From NCBI RefSeq assembly GCF_022539665.2, contig NC_081333.1, forward strand, positions 1,054,001-1,118,000: a stretch of DNA of 64,000 bases, in the 5' to 3' direction. This document shows positions 21,834 to 33,125 of this stretch, piece after piece. How positions within the stretch are numbered: position 1 is the stretch's first letter; each line of letters begins with the position of its first letter. The stretch is from Daphnia carinata. Taxonomy: Eukaryota > Arthropoda > Branchiopoda > Diplostraca > Daphniidae. The translations under genes and the position numbers were made by a program. The notes under the pieces are model-generated. The model was not told the DNA's origin. It ran no database searches and worked only from the letters and a program-made list of their open reading frames with translations.

Positions 21834-24104
21834 ATGCACTTTTGGTTATTTACGTCTCGAGTTTTACAGAATTTGCCAGGTAATGCCTTGGTTGGCCATT
21901 CACGTAACTTCCACTATTTTAAGCCTTTGTTACAGTCAACTAGAAATCGTCCATCGGTAATTAATGGTTTTTTAATATGAAAATTAACTATGAGGCAACC
22001 GAGACACTATAACTAAGTTGTCTGAATGTGTGAACCTTGCATAGGTGGAAACAATAACAACACTCAAGCTAGATTTGAGAAAAAAATTGGGGCGAGATAG
22101 TGTTTCCGACAAAGACGCGATACGCAAACAGCACAGTCGAGACGAAGGTGTTGAAAGGCATAACAATCTTGCTGATTTGGTTGTTTGGCCTAAAAGTACA
22201 GAAGAATGCTCAATCATTGCCTCTGTCTGCTCTGAAAATAAAATTCCAATGATCCCTTTTGGCACGGGAACTGGCCTGGAATCGGGTGTCTGTGCCCCTT
22301 ATGTATGAAAACAAAAACGACTCGCCGTTTTAGCCTTAATTATTTTTTTACTCCTTTTTAAAAAAATCTTAAAGGGAGGTGTAAGCGTCGACATGAGTAA
22401 AATGGATCAGATTGTTGATTTTAATCCAGAAGATTTTGATGTTACTGTTCAACCTGGAGTTACAAGAAAAGGACTAAATCATTTCCTTAAAGACCATGGA
22501 CTTTGGTTCCCTGTTGGTAATATTTGCCATCATATTATTCCAACGTAACAATTAACTGAAGACATGAAATAGATCCTGGCGCTGATGCATCGTTGTGCGG
22601 TATGACTGCTACAAGTGCATCGGGCACCAACGCTGTCCGTTACGGCACTATGCGGGAAAATGTACTAAATGTTGAGGTTTGTTAGTTTGTTTCACCCACC
22701 ATGTCTGTTGAATAAGCCGCAACATCAAATACTGTATAAACATATTTTTTTCAAAGGTTGTTTTAGCCGATGGTCGCGTCCTTCACAGTGCAGGAGAGAA
22801 CCGTCGATCTAAGTTGACCAAATTGTTCAACAATATGACAGAAAATTTCAAGAATTTATGTCTTGTTTAGAAAAACATCCGCCGGTTTCAACTTGACCAA
22901 CTTGTTTGTTGGATCGGAAGGTTGTCTTGGATTTATTACGAAATCCACTCTGAAGATTTATGGCATGCCGGAAATGATGCTTTCAGCCGTTTGTGCATTT
23001 ACCACTATTAAGGCCGCCGTGGATACCTGTGTCCAAATATTGCAATCCAATATTCCTATTGCACGCATAGGTAACACACAAAGCTATCCACTGTCTGACA
23101 TTACCTGATTTCCATTCCCAACATATCGGGATAGAACTTATGGACGACGTGGCGATGGACATGTGCAATAACCATAACAAGTTGGATTATAAAGTGGCAC
23201 CCACGCTGTAAGATTTCGCCTTTTTATGACTCTCTCGTCATATTTTCATACAGGACAATGATACCAATACGTATCTTTTAAACAACACGATGTTTTGTGT
23301 AACACAGATTTCTGGAATTTCATGGTTCGGAAGACTCTGTCAAATCTCAAGCAAAATTTGCAGGTAAAATCACTTATTCTGTTTACTGCTTTACCTGAAA
23401 TATGACGATATATCCAGGTGAAATTGCTGCTTACAATGGAGGTTCAGAGTTTCGCTGGGCATATGAAACTGAGGACCGAAATCGTCTTTGGAAAGCTCGA
23501 CACGATATATACTGGACCACTCTTCAGTGTAATCCCGGATGCCGAGCAATCATTACTGATGTTTGTGTTCCTATAACCTCCTTACCGGACCTTATCGCTC
23601 AGACGAAAATTGACATTCGTGAATCGGGGGTAGTTGGTAAAATAAAATGACAATTGCATTTACCTTGCATAATACTTTCCTTGTTGCTCAGGGCCATGTC
23701 TTGGACATGTTGGGGATGGTAACTTCCATACTTTCCTGGTTTTTAATCCAAACAAACCTGAGGAATTTAAAAAGGCTGAGACACTAGCTGCGCGTATGAC
23801 AAAGTAAACATCTGGTCTTTTCGTTCTTTACAATCCAATCCTAAAAATTAATTTGGCTGTACAGGAGGGCCTTAGACTTGAATGGCACATGCACTGGAGA
23901 GCACGGTGAGTAGTGAGACTTTGTTTGTTCTATAAAGCTCAACTCAAATTGCGTTGCAAAAATTTAGGAATTGGAATTGGAAAAATGAAGTATCTAGAAA
24001 AAGAAATGGGGCCAGTAGGAATAGAAATGATGAAGTCAATTAAAAAAACACTTGATCCTCATTGGCTCATGAACCCCGGTAAGATTTTCCTTTCGGACTA
24101 TTGA
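21834..24104 (+). CDS. LDHD: Mitochondrial D-lactate dehydrogenase (FAD-dependent)
   Basis: The enzyme oxidises D-lactate to pyruvate, passing electrons to cytochrome c. Twelve exons join in phase throughout (21834-21956, 22045-22302, 22375-22516, 22573-22676, 22757-22812, 22871-23070, 23135-23207, 23308-23363, 23418-23636, 23692-23803, 23865-23905, 23968-24104) to give 506 residues, the usual length. About 40 N-terminal residues rich in Arg, Ser and His look like a mitochondrial presequence. The FAD-binding PCMH domain shows [40 protein letters not shown] and [14 protein letters not shown]. The C-terminal cap and oxidase domain shows GHVGDGNFH and [13 protein letters not shown] and ends [12 protein letters not shown]. 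Everything needed for activity seems present. Glycolate oxidase and AGPS relatives are excluded by length and the C-terminal motif. Confidence 0.93.
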
Positions 24105-24209
24105 ACTGCATTGAAAGGAATACGTTAGTTTGATTTAATCACGTTAGTGGGTGGATCGCATTGATCAGAGAATCGCATTCGAAAATAATATTGTGATTAA
24201 ATTCGTTAC

Positions 24210-24399
24210 CTGAGAATACATAGTCTGTAACGCAGCAGATTTCCTTCCTATAAGAATAAAATACGATATGATGAATCAACTCACCTTTACGTCGGATTTG
24301 CTTGTCCCAGTGAGACGAAGGTTTCGTTCGTTTCTTTCTTCCTCCTGCGTTGCAATAATATTCGCAGTTGCCTACAGTTTTGGGAAGCTCCTTTAATAC
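24210..24399 (-). CDS. Two candidate coding exons of unknown gene
   Basis: A 115-base exon (24285-24399), with acceptor AATCATAG and donor GTGAGT, encodes VLKELPKTVGNCEYYCNAGG, then a run of basic residues (RKKRTKPSSHWDKQIRRK). It ends in phase 1 and joins a 38-base exon (24210-24247, acceptor CTTATAG, donor GTAACG) encoding GRKSAALQTMYSQ. No start codon is in this piece. The next acceptor would fall antisense to the end of LDHD. The splice signals are good, but the frame is also open through the short intron and no family is recognised. Confidence 0.25.
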
Positions 24400-24769
24400 C
24401 TATGATTAACGGGAAGATTAGAGGTGATTATATGCTGTCGTGTTGTGTATTACAATAAAGACATGACGTAACGAAAAACATGTTTTCGTGAATGTTGCGG
24501 CAATTTACAAATGTGTGAACACTACAGGCCCAATTAAATAGGTATTCACAGACAGAAGGAAAGTAGGATTATTACCACAATTCGGTTTTGCATAACATTG
24601 TCAATCCAGTGTCATTTTGTTCAATTAGGAAAATTTACCCAAACCTATTTTGACTGGTTACCGCTGCACGCATTTGTCAACGAAGGAAATAAACTGAAAT
24701 GAATTCGTGAGAAATGAAAGAAGCTAGAATGAATAGATCGATTAGGATAAATAAATGCAAGTTCAAGTG

Positions 24770-24934
24770 CTAAGGTGTGAACTGTAAATAGGATGGACCA
24801 CCGGGAGGAGAATCTGGTAGGATGATCCTGAGGCCATCATAATTATTCCGTTTTAACGTAATCGCTTGAACAAGCGAGGTATAAGGCGGATATGAAGCAA
24901 AAAAATACATGTATAAATTCGAACCAAAAGTCAT
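24770..24934 (-). CDS. Short ORF (54 aa) with protein-like C-terminus
   Basis: From the ATG at 24934 this frame reads MTFGSNLYMYFF and ends NNYDGLRIILPDSPPGGPSY plus LQFTP. The proline/glycine-rich ending has normal protein composition, unlike random AT-rich ORFs nearby. An acceptor-like CTTGTTCAAG inside it could make the last 31 codons a terminal exon. The product is not recognised. A 39-codon ORF beginning MERKSYQRKKKNGYGRLL lies just upstream (24973-25092) and could be its first exon. Confidence 0.25.
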   Translation of the reverse strand: MTFGSNLYMYFFASYPPYTSLVQAITLKRNNYDGLRIILPDSPPGGPSYLQFTP

Positions 24935-25458
24935 TGGAGCAATAAAAGTTTTGCAAATCGGAATTTAAGAGATCAGCAAATTGAAAACGGCATTTTTGAA
25001 CTTCCCAAGGTCAATTTGTTGCTGTATGTGTAATTGTTCAACAAACGGCCATAACCGTTTTTCTTTTTCCTTTGGTAGGACTTGCGTTCCATTTTGGTAA
25101 GAATTCTGATTCAACCCAAATCGAAATGATTATGGCTTTCAGTGCACCTTGTCTACCTAAAGTAGCTAATTTCTCGTTTCTAAAATAAACTTAAAACCTC
25201 CTTCGAAGAAAATTGGCTGAATAGGTAGTAAAACATGATTCAAATTTACGAGCATTGCCAACTTGAAATAGGCTGGAACAAGTTGGTAACCCATAACACC
25301 CGTTAACTTATTCTAGGGAATTATTTGAACAGATTCTTCTAGTTGGCTATGGAGCAACTAGCGAAAGCTAAATCTTTCAACCCCCAAATTCATTTCTAAC
25401 TACAAGAGTCTATATAGTGAATAAACAAACAAAAAAAAGAAAGCACTAACTATTGAGG

Positions 25459-28400
25459 CTAGTTGGCAGTATCCATTTCCGAGCTAGCACTGGGTTCCGG
25501 TTTGCTTGAGGCTGCCCTTCCAGTATCTCCTATTTCATTTATAGCCCTGTTGAGCATTAGGGCAAGCGAATTCTCTCGACGACTTGAGTCACCTTTCGGT
25601 ATAACTGTCTTGTACACTTCGTTATCCGTGGTATCAAGAGGACTATCCAGGCTGGAAGTACTGCTCCCAATAGGCGAGGCGAGACTCAGCTGAGAGGTGG
25701 TCGTATTTGAAACGCCACCACCTTCCGTTTGTTGAACGTAGTTCCCGAGAAGGCTTGAATTGGCGCTCAGAGGACGAGACTCTTTGATAGCAAGAACTGC
25801 CGCTTTTGGAAGGACGCGTCGAATATGATGATGTTCCTTTGTCGCCGTCATAAGCGGAGCATCTTCTCCTTCTTCGTCAGTGTCGTCAGAGCTTTTACCA
25901 GTCGGATGACGACTTGTAGACAATCCCGGCGAAGGTGCAACATGGGTACGTGACTGATGATGGCCTGTACGTCTCGCTCGTTGTTTCGATGGTGAGCGTA
26001 AAGCCGATTTCGACGATGATGTCTTATCTGGCTGTAGTTTACCACCAATCTGTGAGTTATTATCATTAATTAATTTCTATTAGTAATTATTTTTTGTTTT
26101 TGATTAGATCATAATGTGAATCAGTCTTACCTGATCTGGTAACAATTCAACGTTTGTTGTTGAAAAACGTTTGTGAACAATAATAGGCGAATTCGAGGAG
26201 GCAGTTGGTGTTCTGTCTCCACTTGTGCATTTCAAGCGGTTCTCGCCAGTGGGGCTCTCTGGAGTGTCCTTAACAGGCTTGACTAGCCATTCGTGGGTTG
26301 GGTTGACGGTCTCGTTAAATACAAGAGAGGCTGGACGACGCGGAGATCCTTGTTCACTGCGCCATCCACCTGCAACCATAGTGCTGAACCCTGAACTCAC
26401 TGCACAGCTAGATTCAGCTACGTTTGATGGATCCACGGAAACGAATATGGGCTTCGTAGAACTCACATCTGAAATGGAACGTTGGGAATCACGACGCGAT
26501 AACGCGTAGCTAGCATCCGATGCGAGGATGCTTTTTTGAGATCCTGCCCGGAAGAGGCTAGTGCTAGAGCTGAGCCGTGACCGTAGACCACTGTTGAGGG
26601 CTGAGGCTATTTGTTCAGGCCAAACAACTTCGGTTATGGTACGTTGGCGAGCCGGAGTCACCGTCCCTCGTTCGGCGAGGCTTACCAAGGAACTACCGAG
26701 ACTGACTGAATCTTCATTTCCTAATTGAAATAAAAAAAAATACGTTGAATAAAATGACGATGAATTATTTTCAATGTAAATTACCAATGAGGCCACGTGA
26801 ACCGAGAACGCTATTAGCATGTCTTAAGGCTGGGAAATGCAAATCTGGAACAACGGAAGTCTGCAGATAGAGGACATCCGTTTCAGTTGGATCACTACAG
26901 GTAGACAAGTTGCTCGAGTTGTAGCCGTAAACATTAGGTATTAAATCATTTCCAGGCAGGTATTCGGCTTCCCGTTCGTCCAGCACGTCTTCCATAGCCT
27001 CCTCATTTAGAGTCTGCAACGCTCCGCATATCGCTTGGTCTTCCAAAGTTACTTGTTTCTCGATGTTCGTTTGACGTTTGGTGTTGATCTTGGGAGCTGA
27101 AACCATCGCATCAACTTCACTGACGACTTCGCCTGCATGTACAATTTGAAGTTAGTTAGTCAAATATTAGTTGATTAAATGCTGTAAAACCATATCACAT
27201 GCACAGGCTTTAACAACTAGAGTGAAACTGAAATGAAGGCATCTTTATTTAAGAAGTAATTAAATTTTTCAAAAACAAATGGAACAAGACCTTCGATCAG
27301 TACAAGCTCCCACACAAAAATTGTGGAGGAAACGGCTTTATAATATCAAACTAATCGAGGCAATCGTAGACAACCTGGTGCGGCTCCCGCGAACGTGTTA
27401 CTGCGGAGGCTGCTGCTTCTAGACAAGCGTCCATCGAAGTCGACATCCAAAAAATTGTAGTTTCCAGACTGATGTTGATTCGCACTGGCTTGACCAGCAG
27501 TTGCTTGTTGTGGGTTAGGGCTGTTTGCCACACGAGGCTGGAATTCACGCTCCCGCAACGCACACACAGCTACACGGAAGAGCTCCCAATCGCCAAAAGA
27601 CATTCCGCTCAGAGCCTTTAGCTCATCCAAGTTGCAACTGAGCAAAACGCGACCACTAATGTTATTGTCAATGAATGTTCGAGTATATTGGTCGGCCTGT
27701 TGATTTGATTAGTCCAATTGATTAATTGCTTTGCGAAGAATAAATAGCATTAAAATGTTACCTGTGCTGTTCTGAATCCATCCAAGTGCCGCAACAGCTC
27801 GCTAACTTCTTCAGCAGTTAGGGAGCTGAGTGGTCTGTCTTGAAGACGACTGGGTACAGTAGATTTCAGGCACAAATGATTGACCGCTGGCCCATAAGTA
27901 GGAGCCGGCATTACTCCATAATTGCAATGAGTAATGGTAGGCACCATGGGCGGATACTTCGGATACATCGCCGGCTTGGTTTGATCAGGCGTTGGCAACG
28001 TCACAGTGGTCCAGGGCTGTCCATTAACTGACCAAGGGACGTGCATTCCGACGGAAGGATTAGGCTGTTCGTGGATTATATTGCCATTTACTTTTACGTC
28101 CGTCGTCGCTGTGTGAGGCACAGGTGCTCCTGATTGCATAGCCATGAAAGAAGAACGCTCCTCTTTAATCACTTTACGTAAGTAGGGATCCAAATGAATA
28201 GTGAACGGCATAAACATCTTTAAATGAAGAACCTGGAGAAGTATTGGAAGTTAGGTGATTGAATAGTGATTCATAAAATTAGCTACAAACCTGTAACGTA
28301 TTGCGATGGAAACTGAGAAACGTTTGAAACTTCTTCTCATCACGGTCAATTTCTAAGTGTGGTTCAATTTCTTTAGACACAGGTATGAAAGGTTTAGCCC

Positions 28401-31400
28401 GTTCGTAGACAACTTTTAGAGTAGTAAAATCGTCCAGCTTATCTTCGTTGACTTCGCAATATAGAATGATCCATGACGTGCGATAGGGCCATTGTTCGGT
28501 AATATTGACCCACGAAGCCAAATGATACCAATTGAATTCGATTTGAAAGGCTTTAAGTAAACGACCGGTAACGTAGATGACATTCATTAATCGGCGCATG
28601 CTCCTTGGATTGACATCACTAAAATAATCGTCCGTCAATAGAACTTTTGTGAGATCTTGGGCAGCCATAACGCGCCCGTTATTATTTCCCATGGCTAATC
28701 CACTCTCCATGCTCTCACTTGGACGCAGCTTACGATGCCCCATGGCAGGCGGAAGTGCATTACTAAGCTTATGTGTTCGATGCAATCCCTTGCCCTGTGG
28801 GGCAGACGATTCCACCGACATTCGTCGAGGTGACATCTGAAAAAAAAAAAAATAGGGCGAATTATGTACCGTAATAGAAAAAATGTTTACATTTGTGAGT
28901 CTAACCGCAACTTTATCTCCAGCCGGTTGATTGTTGGCAGTTTCTTCTGATTCGAGCCAGTTGAGCACGGCAGCATGATTACTATTCGACGTTATCATAG
29001 TAGTACGTCCTCCGCCAGGGTTTTTGGACATGAGAGCCGCTTGTTGTGCCGCCTTGACTTTTCGAAGACCAGCGTTTTGAAGAAAGAAAGGGACATGGAC
29101 CAGGTTTCTAAGATAATCGTGACCCCCGATGTTTGATTCGTTGAACATCCGATGCAAGTTGAGCTCGATAGCCTTAATTTCAAAAGCGCATTTAAAAATC
29201 AATTAGAATAAAACATTTAAAATATTTTTTGGCTAAGAAGAAAGGACATGCTAAAGAAATCATCAGCAAGATTTCTTATCACGACACCACAATTAAGTAT
29301 GGAACCAACCTGTGCGCTGAAAAACTGTCGGAAGTAGCATAGCAGCAATTGTTAATAAGAAGCCAAAAAATAGTTTAGTCATGTCAAACGGAAATGCGTG
29401 CGTACTACCGTGTGTCATTCGTTTGTGTTTTATGTTTGATATATTGCAAAAAAAAGTCTACTCATTCACTCTCTCGCGTGCGAAGTTCATTAGTAATATT
29501 GATTGATATCAAACTGGGAAGCTAAAATCAATTAGTAAAAGTGCTACCTGGACTTGTGAAATACCTTGATAATTATGTGCGGATCGATGGCGAGTAGAGT
29601 GATGAATGGTGACGACTGTTCGGTGAAAAGCAAGTGCACAGCGTCTAGAACGTAGAGAACCTGATCTTGTTCGCAACTGTCTAAACCATCAACTACCATC
29701 ACCAAACGTGTCTGCTGACCGCTGTAGGCGTCAAGACAACGCACCATTTCAACCATGATGGCAACTTCCCTCTTCAATGCCTGTAAGGAGGAGAAATATA
29801 AAGAATAGAAAACAATTTGGCAAATGAATGTGAAGGGCTTACCTGTAAATAGCCTTCGGCTCTGACAGACTGGAGACGGCCGATAATCCGTAGTAATTTT
29901 CTACGTTGCGAGAAAAGCAATGATTTTACGATACGACTCCAGGTATACCCATTTGCGATAACTACAACACCCAAGAATACACCGATAGCTATCAGCGTAT
30001 ATTGGACGTGATTTGAATTTCTAAAGGGCGATAAGAAAATGTATGTTATAGTTTTCCGAATTTTTGTTAAACATTTAAAAAGACTTACACTATTCGGTCT
30101 TCTATTTCCACCTTCTGATATATGGCGAGAAACACCAGGCCAGCCAAGAGAATATCGATGCAAATCAGGAAAATAGCTGCGTAGGGGATGCAACAAAAAC
30201 GACGAAATTTCCAGGGCGACGTTGATTTCACTATTCAGTTTAAGAAATTAAACAATATAAGCTATCGATAATGTTGCAAATTTGTGAGCACTTACGTGGT
30301 TTCGGCCTGAACGCACGATAAAGGCGAGTTGCCACAACACCATAATCTCCTTCTATTGAATCCAACAAAGAACCAATCATCTGAACTACCGAGTTCTCCC
30401 CTCTTGTCGACCGTGATACTTTAGTTTGGTCCGTAAAATAAAATCTGACGTTTAAATAAGACACAAAGAAAACCATTAGCCTGACATTTAAAAAATAACC
30501 GGAAAACCTAAAAATGTCGAATGACTTACCTGATCGGTTGGATTCGTATGCTATCACCTCCCCACTGCGGCCCCGGTGGGGTGCAAAAAGTCACTTGCAA
30601 CACCAACTTTAGGGCTTCTAGTTTTCTCGCTAACACTAGTCCGAAACTATGCGCCCAATTCCAACTAAATCTGCATACACAATACTTGATAAGGGATGCT
30701 AATGAATGTAAGAGGAAACAGGTAAAGATAACAACCTTTCAGAACCCCAGTACACTATGTATAGAAATGTCACTATGAGGAAGAAGCAGCCTCCACCAGT
30801 TGCTAGACCAGCAATCCACGAATCAAGTGAAACGCCCATTATTACGCCTAAAAGGGTGGCAATATGCAGTACAATGATGGAAAGAATTGCGGAAAATTGC
30901 AACTGAGGCTCGATCCATTGGCGGGCAAATCCTTTCATTTCGTCTGTTAAGTAAAGCGTTAGACGGCTATACTGATACATAGAAGTAAAATAAACCAACC
31001 TCGTAATTTGCTGAGGAGGAAAGATTTGCCAGAACCCCATTTTGCGTAGAGCCCTACAGTGATCGGCATCGAAAGTGATGGCTCGCTCAGCATATCTGCC
31101 AGTGCACTACTGTAAAGCTCATAGCCCAACATGTTTTCATTATCTTCATTAGTGTTTAAACGTCCTAAATGAAATGACAAAAGTCTAGATGACGTGAACA
31201 CTTGACAAACAAAAATAGAAATGCGGCTATTACGCGCTCCAAAAATTTGTCCTAATATGGTTTTTTGTTGACTTATATCGATATTGTACGGCGTTTCACC
31301 GCTTCGATTTGGTCGGTATAACAGTTGGCTATGTTTCGGATTTCGGAGGAGAACTTCTACTATTGCCTGTAGATATTACAAACGCAATTATATGATGTAA

Positions 31401-33125
31401 CGCAAATCGAGAGAACGACAAACTTACTTTTGATCGGGCTCTCATGGCGATATGAAGCACTGTATCACCTTCTTTGTCGGCTGCTGTAACACGAGCTTTT
31501 TTGTCCAGCAACAATTGTACTATTTCGATGCTCCGGTTGCGCACTGCTCTTAACAATGGTGTGTCTCCTTCCTATAGCATTTTGTTTTTCACCAATAAGA
31601 AATTTGCATTTAAAAGAAATGTATCAGAATTGTTTTTCTCACCTTAGTAGAAATTTCTAAATTGGGATCCGAATGTAAGAGTGATTTAACTACTGAAACA
31701 TGATTTTTTTCAACCGCCCAATAAAGAGCTGTTTTCCTTTCCTGCGTTTAAAGAATAATTAAAAGATGAGGTCGATTTTGTTTCTTCTAGGGTTTTTATC
31801 GGCAATTAAAATACCTTGCCGGTCATGTCAACATCGGCGTATTTCTTTAATAATGCTTCAACAATTGATTTGTGACCAGCTTTAGCTGCATGAATCAAGT
31901 TGGTGTCTCCGCTTCGATCCTGTAGCGCAAAACCAATCAGATAGAAGAAGATGCATTCATCTATCAAACATTGTTTACTTGCAAGTTGACGTAGGCACCG
32001 GCATTTAGTAAGGCCATACAAATGTCATAATAGCCTTCCTTGCAGGCTATAGTAAGAGCAGCGCAGCCGTCTTTATCCGTTGCGTTAACATTGGGTTTCC
32101 TATCGAGTAATTTATTGACAATTTCTGCAGCATTCTCTCTGGTAGAAAGTAGTAAAGGTGTCCAACAATGCTGAGACGTAGAAGAATCAGATATAAATTA
32201 ACAAATTTCTAGCGCAAAAGAGCTTCATTATTCATACCATTCCAGATACTTCCACATTAGCTCCTGCTTGAAGTAGCATGTCTACAATCTCACCGTGGGA
32301 TTTCCTGCATGCCCAAATCAAGGCCGTTGTTCCATACTATAAAAAGATAAGTTTCGCTAGGACATTAAAATCATTAAGGATGTTATCAATGGAAATTCAA
32401 ACCTTATCCCCAGCATTCACTTTGGCTCCGTTTTCCAACAGGAGGCGGACTATAGCTACATGACCTCGGCCAGCAGCCCACATAAGAGGCGTGATATGAT
32501 ATTGGCCATGAACGTTCACCTCAGCTCGCTGTTCAATCAACAGACGTGTCGTCTCCAAATAGCCTTTGTAACACGCCCATAGCAGTGCGGTCCAACCTCC
32601 CTAATTAAAATTGTGAGATATAGTGAGAAGGAAAAATTTGATTGGGATTCCAATATAGACGGATACCATATCTCGGTGTTCAATGTCAGCGCCATGATTG
32701 AGCAGCTCGACGCAAATGGAGGTGAAATTCTCCTTTGCAGCGCAGAGCAAAGGCGTCCAGTTATCCTGTAAATTTAGCCAAAATGAGTCATGTCTCTTGT
32801 CAGACATCAATGGCATCAAATAAAAATAAAATACGGAATCCTCGGCATTTGGGTCGGCTCCATGAGCGAGCAACTCTCTGACGAAGGCACTTTTGCCTTT
32901 GATCGATGCCAGCAACAAAGCCGTGGCTCCATTCTATAAATATAGCAAAAAAATCCATAAAGTGATAACACGAAAACGTCAGTCTACCCGTCGTAGTCAA
33001 GGAGCTGGTTTTACCTCGTCTCTATCGTCGACGACGACATGGCGATTTTCAAGAAAAACACGGAGGCCAACCAAATTGTCTTCAACTATATAGTTGGCGA
33101 ATGAGCGGTAACTTAATGACACCAT
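25459..33125 (-). CDS. Kidins220: Kidins220/ARMS, ankyrin-repeat membrane scaffold with KAP P-loop domain
   Basis: Kidins220 is a neuronal and immune membrane scaffold that couples receptors such as Trk to ERK signalling. It begins [18 protein letters not shown] at 33125, then 11-12 ankyrin repeats across small exons down to about 31330 (for example [49 protein letters not shown]). A KAP-family NTPase domain follows, with Walker [15 protein letters not shown] (near 31050) and Walker [11 protein letters not shown] (near 29700). Four membrane segments occur in the 29900-30960 region, as in the vertebrate protein. A SAM-like segment ([17 protein letters not shown] and [15 protein letters not shown]) lies at about 27560-27840. 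The tail is long, serine-rich and disordered, ending SSEMDTAN. About 25 exons are present; I traced the first few and several later junctions in phase, not all of them. An acceptor lies just before the start codon, so there is an upstream non-coding or alternative first exon. Confidence 0.94.

Larger units (their letters stand above)
24105..25458. other. Spacer between LDHD and Kidins220 with several short minus-strand ORFs
   Basis: 1354 bases between two convergent genes. It should contain the 3' UTRs of both (plus-strand AATAAA hexamers occur near 24255 and 24454). Three minus-strand coding-like pieces are noted separately: 24210-24399, 24770-24934 and 24973-25092. They could be alternative 3' exons of Kidins220, a small separate gene, or chance. 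Confidence 0.4.

Noticed and set aside
25459-33125. Reading the ankyrin part and the P-loop part as two separate genes
   Set aside because: The order ankyrin, KAP NTPase, four membrane spans, SAM-like segment, disordered tail is exactly that of Kidins220, and no promoter or terminator gap separates them.
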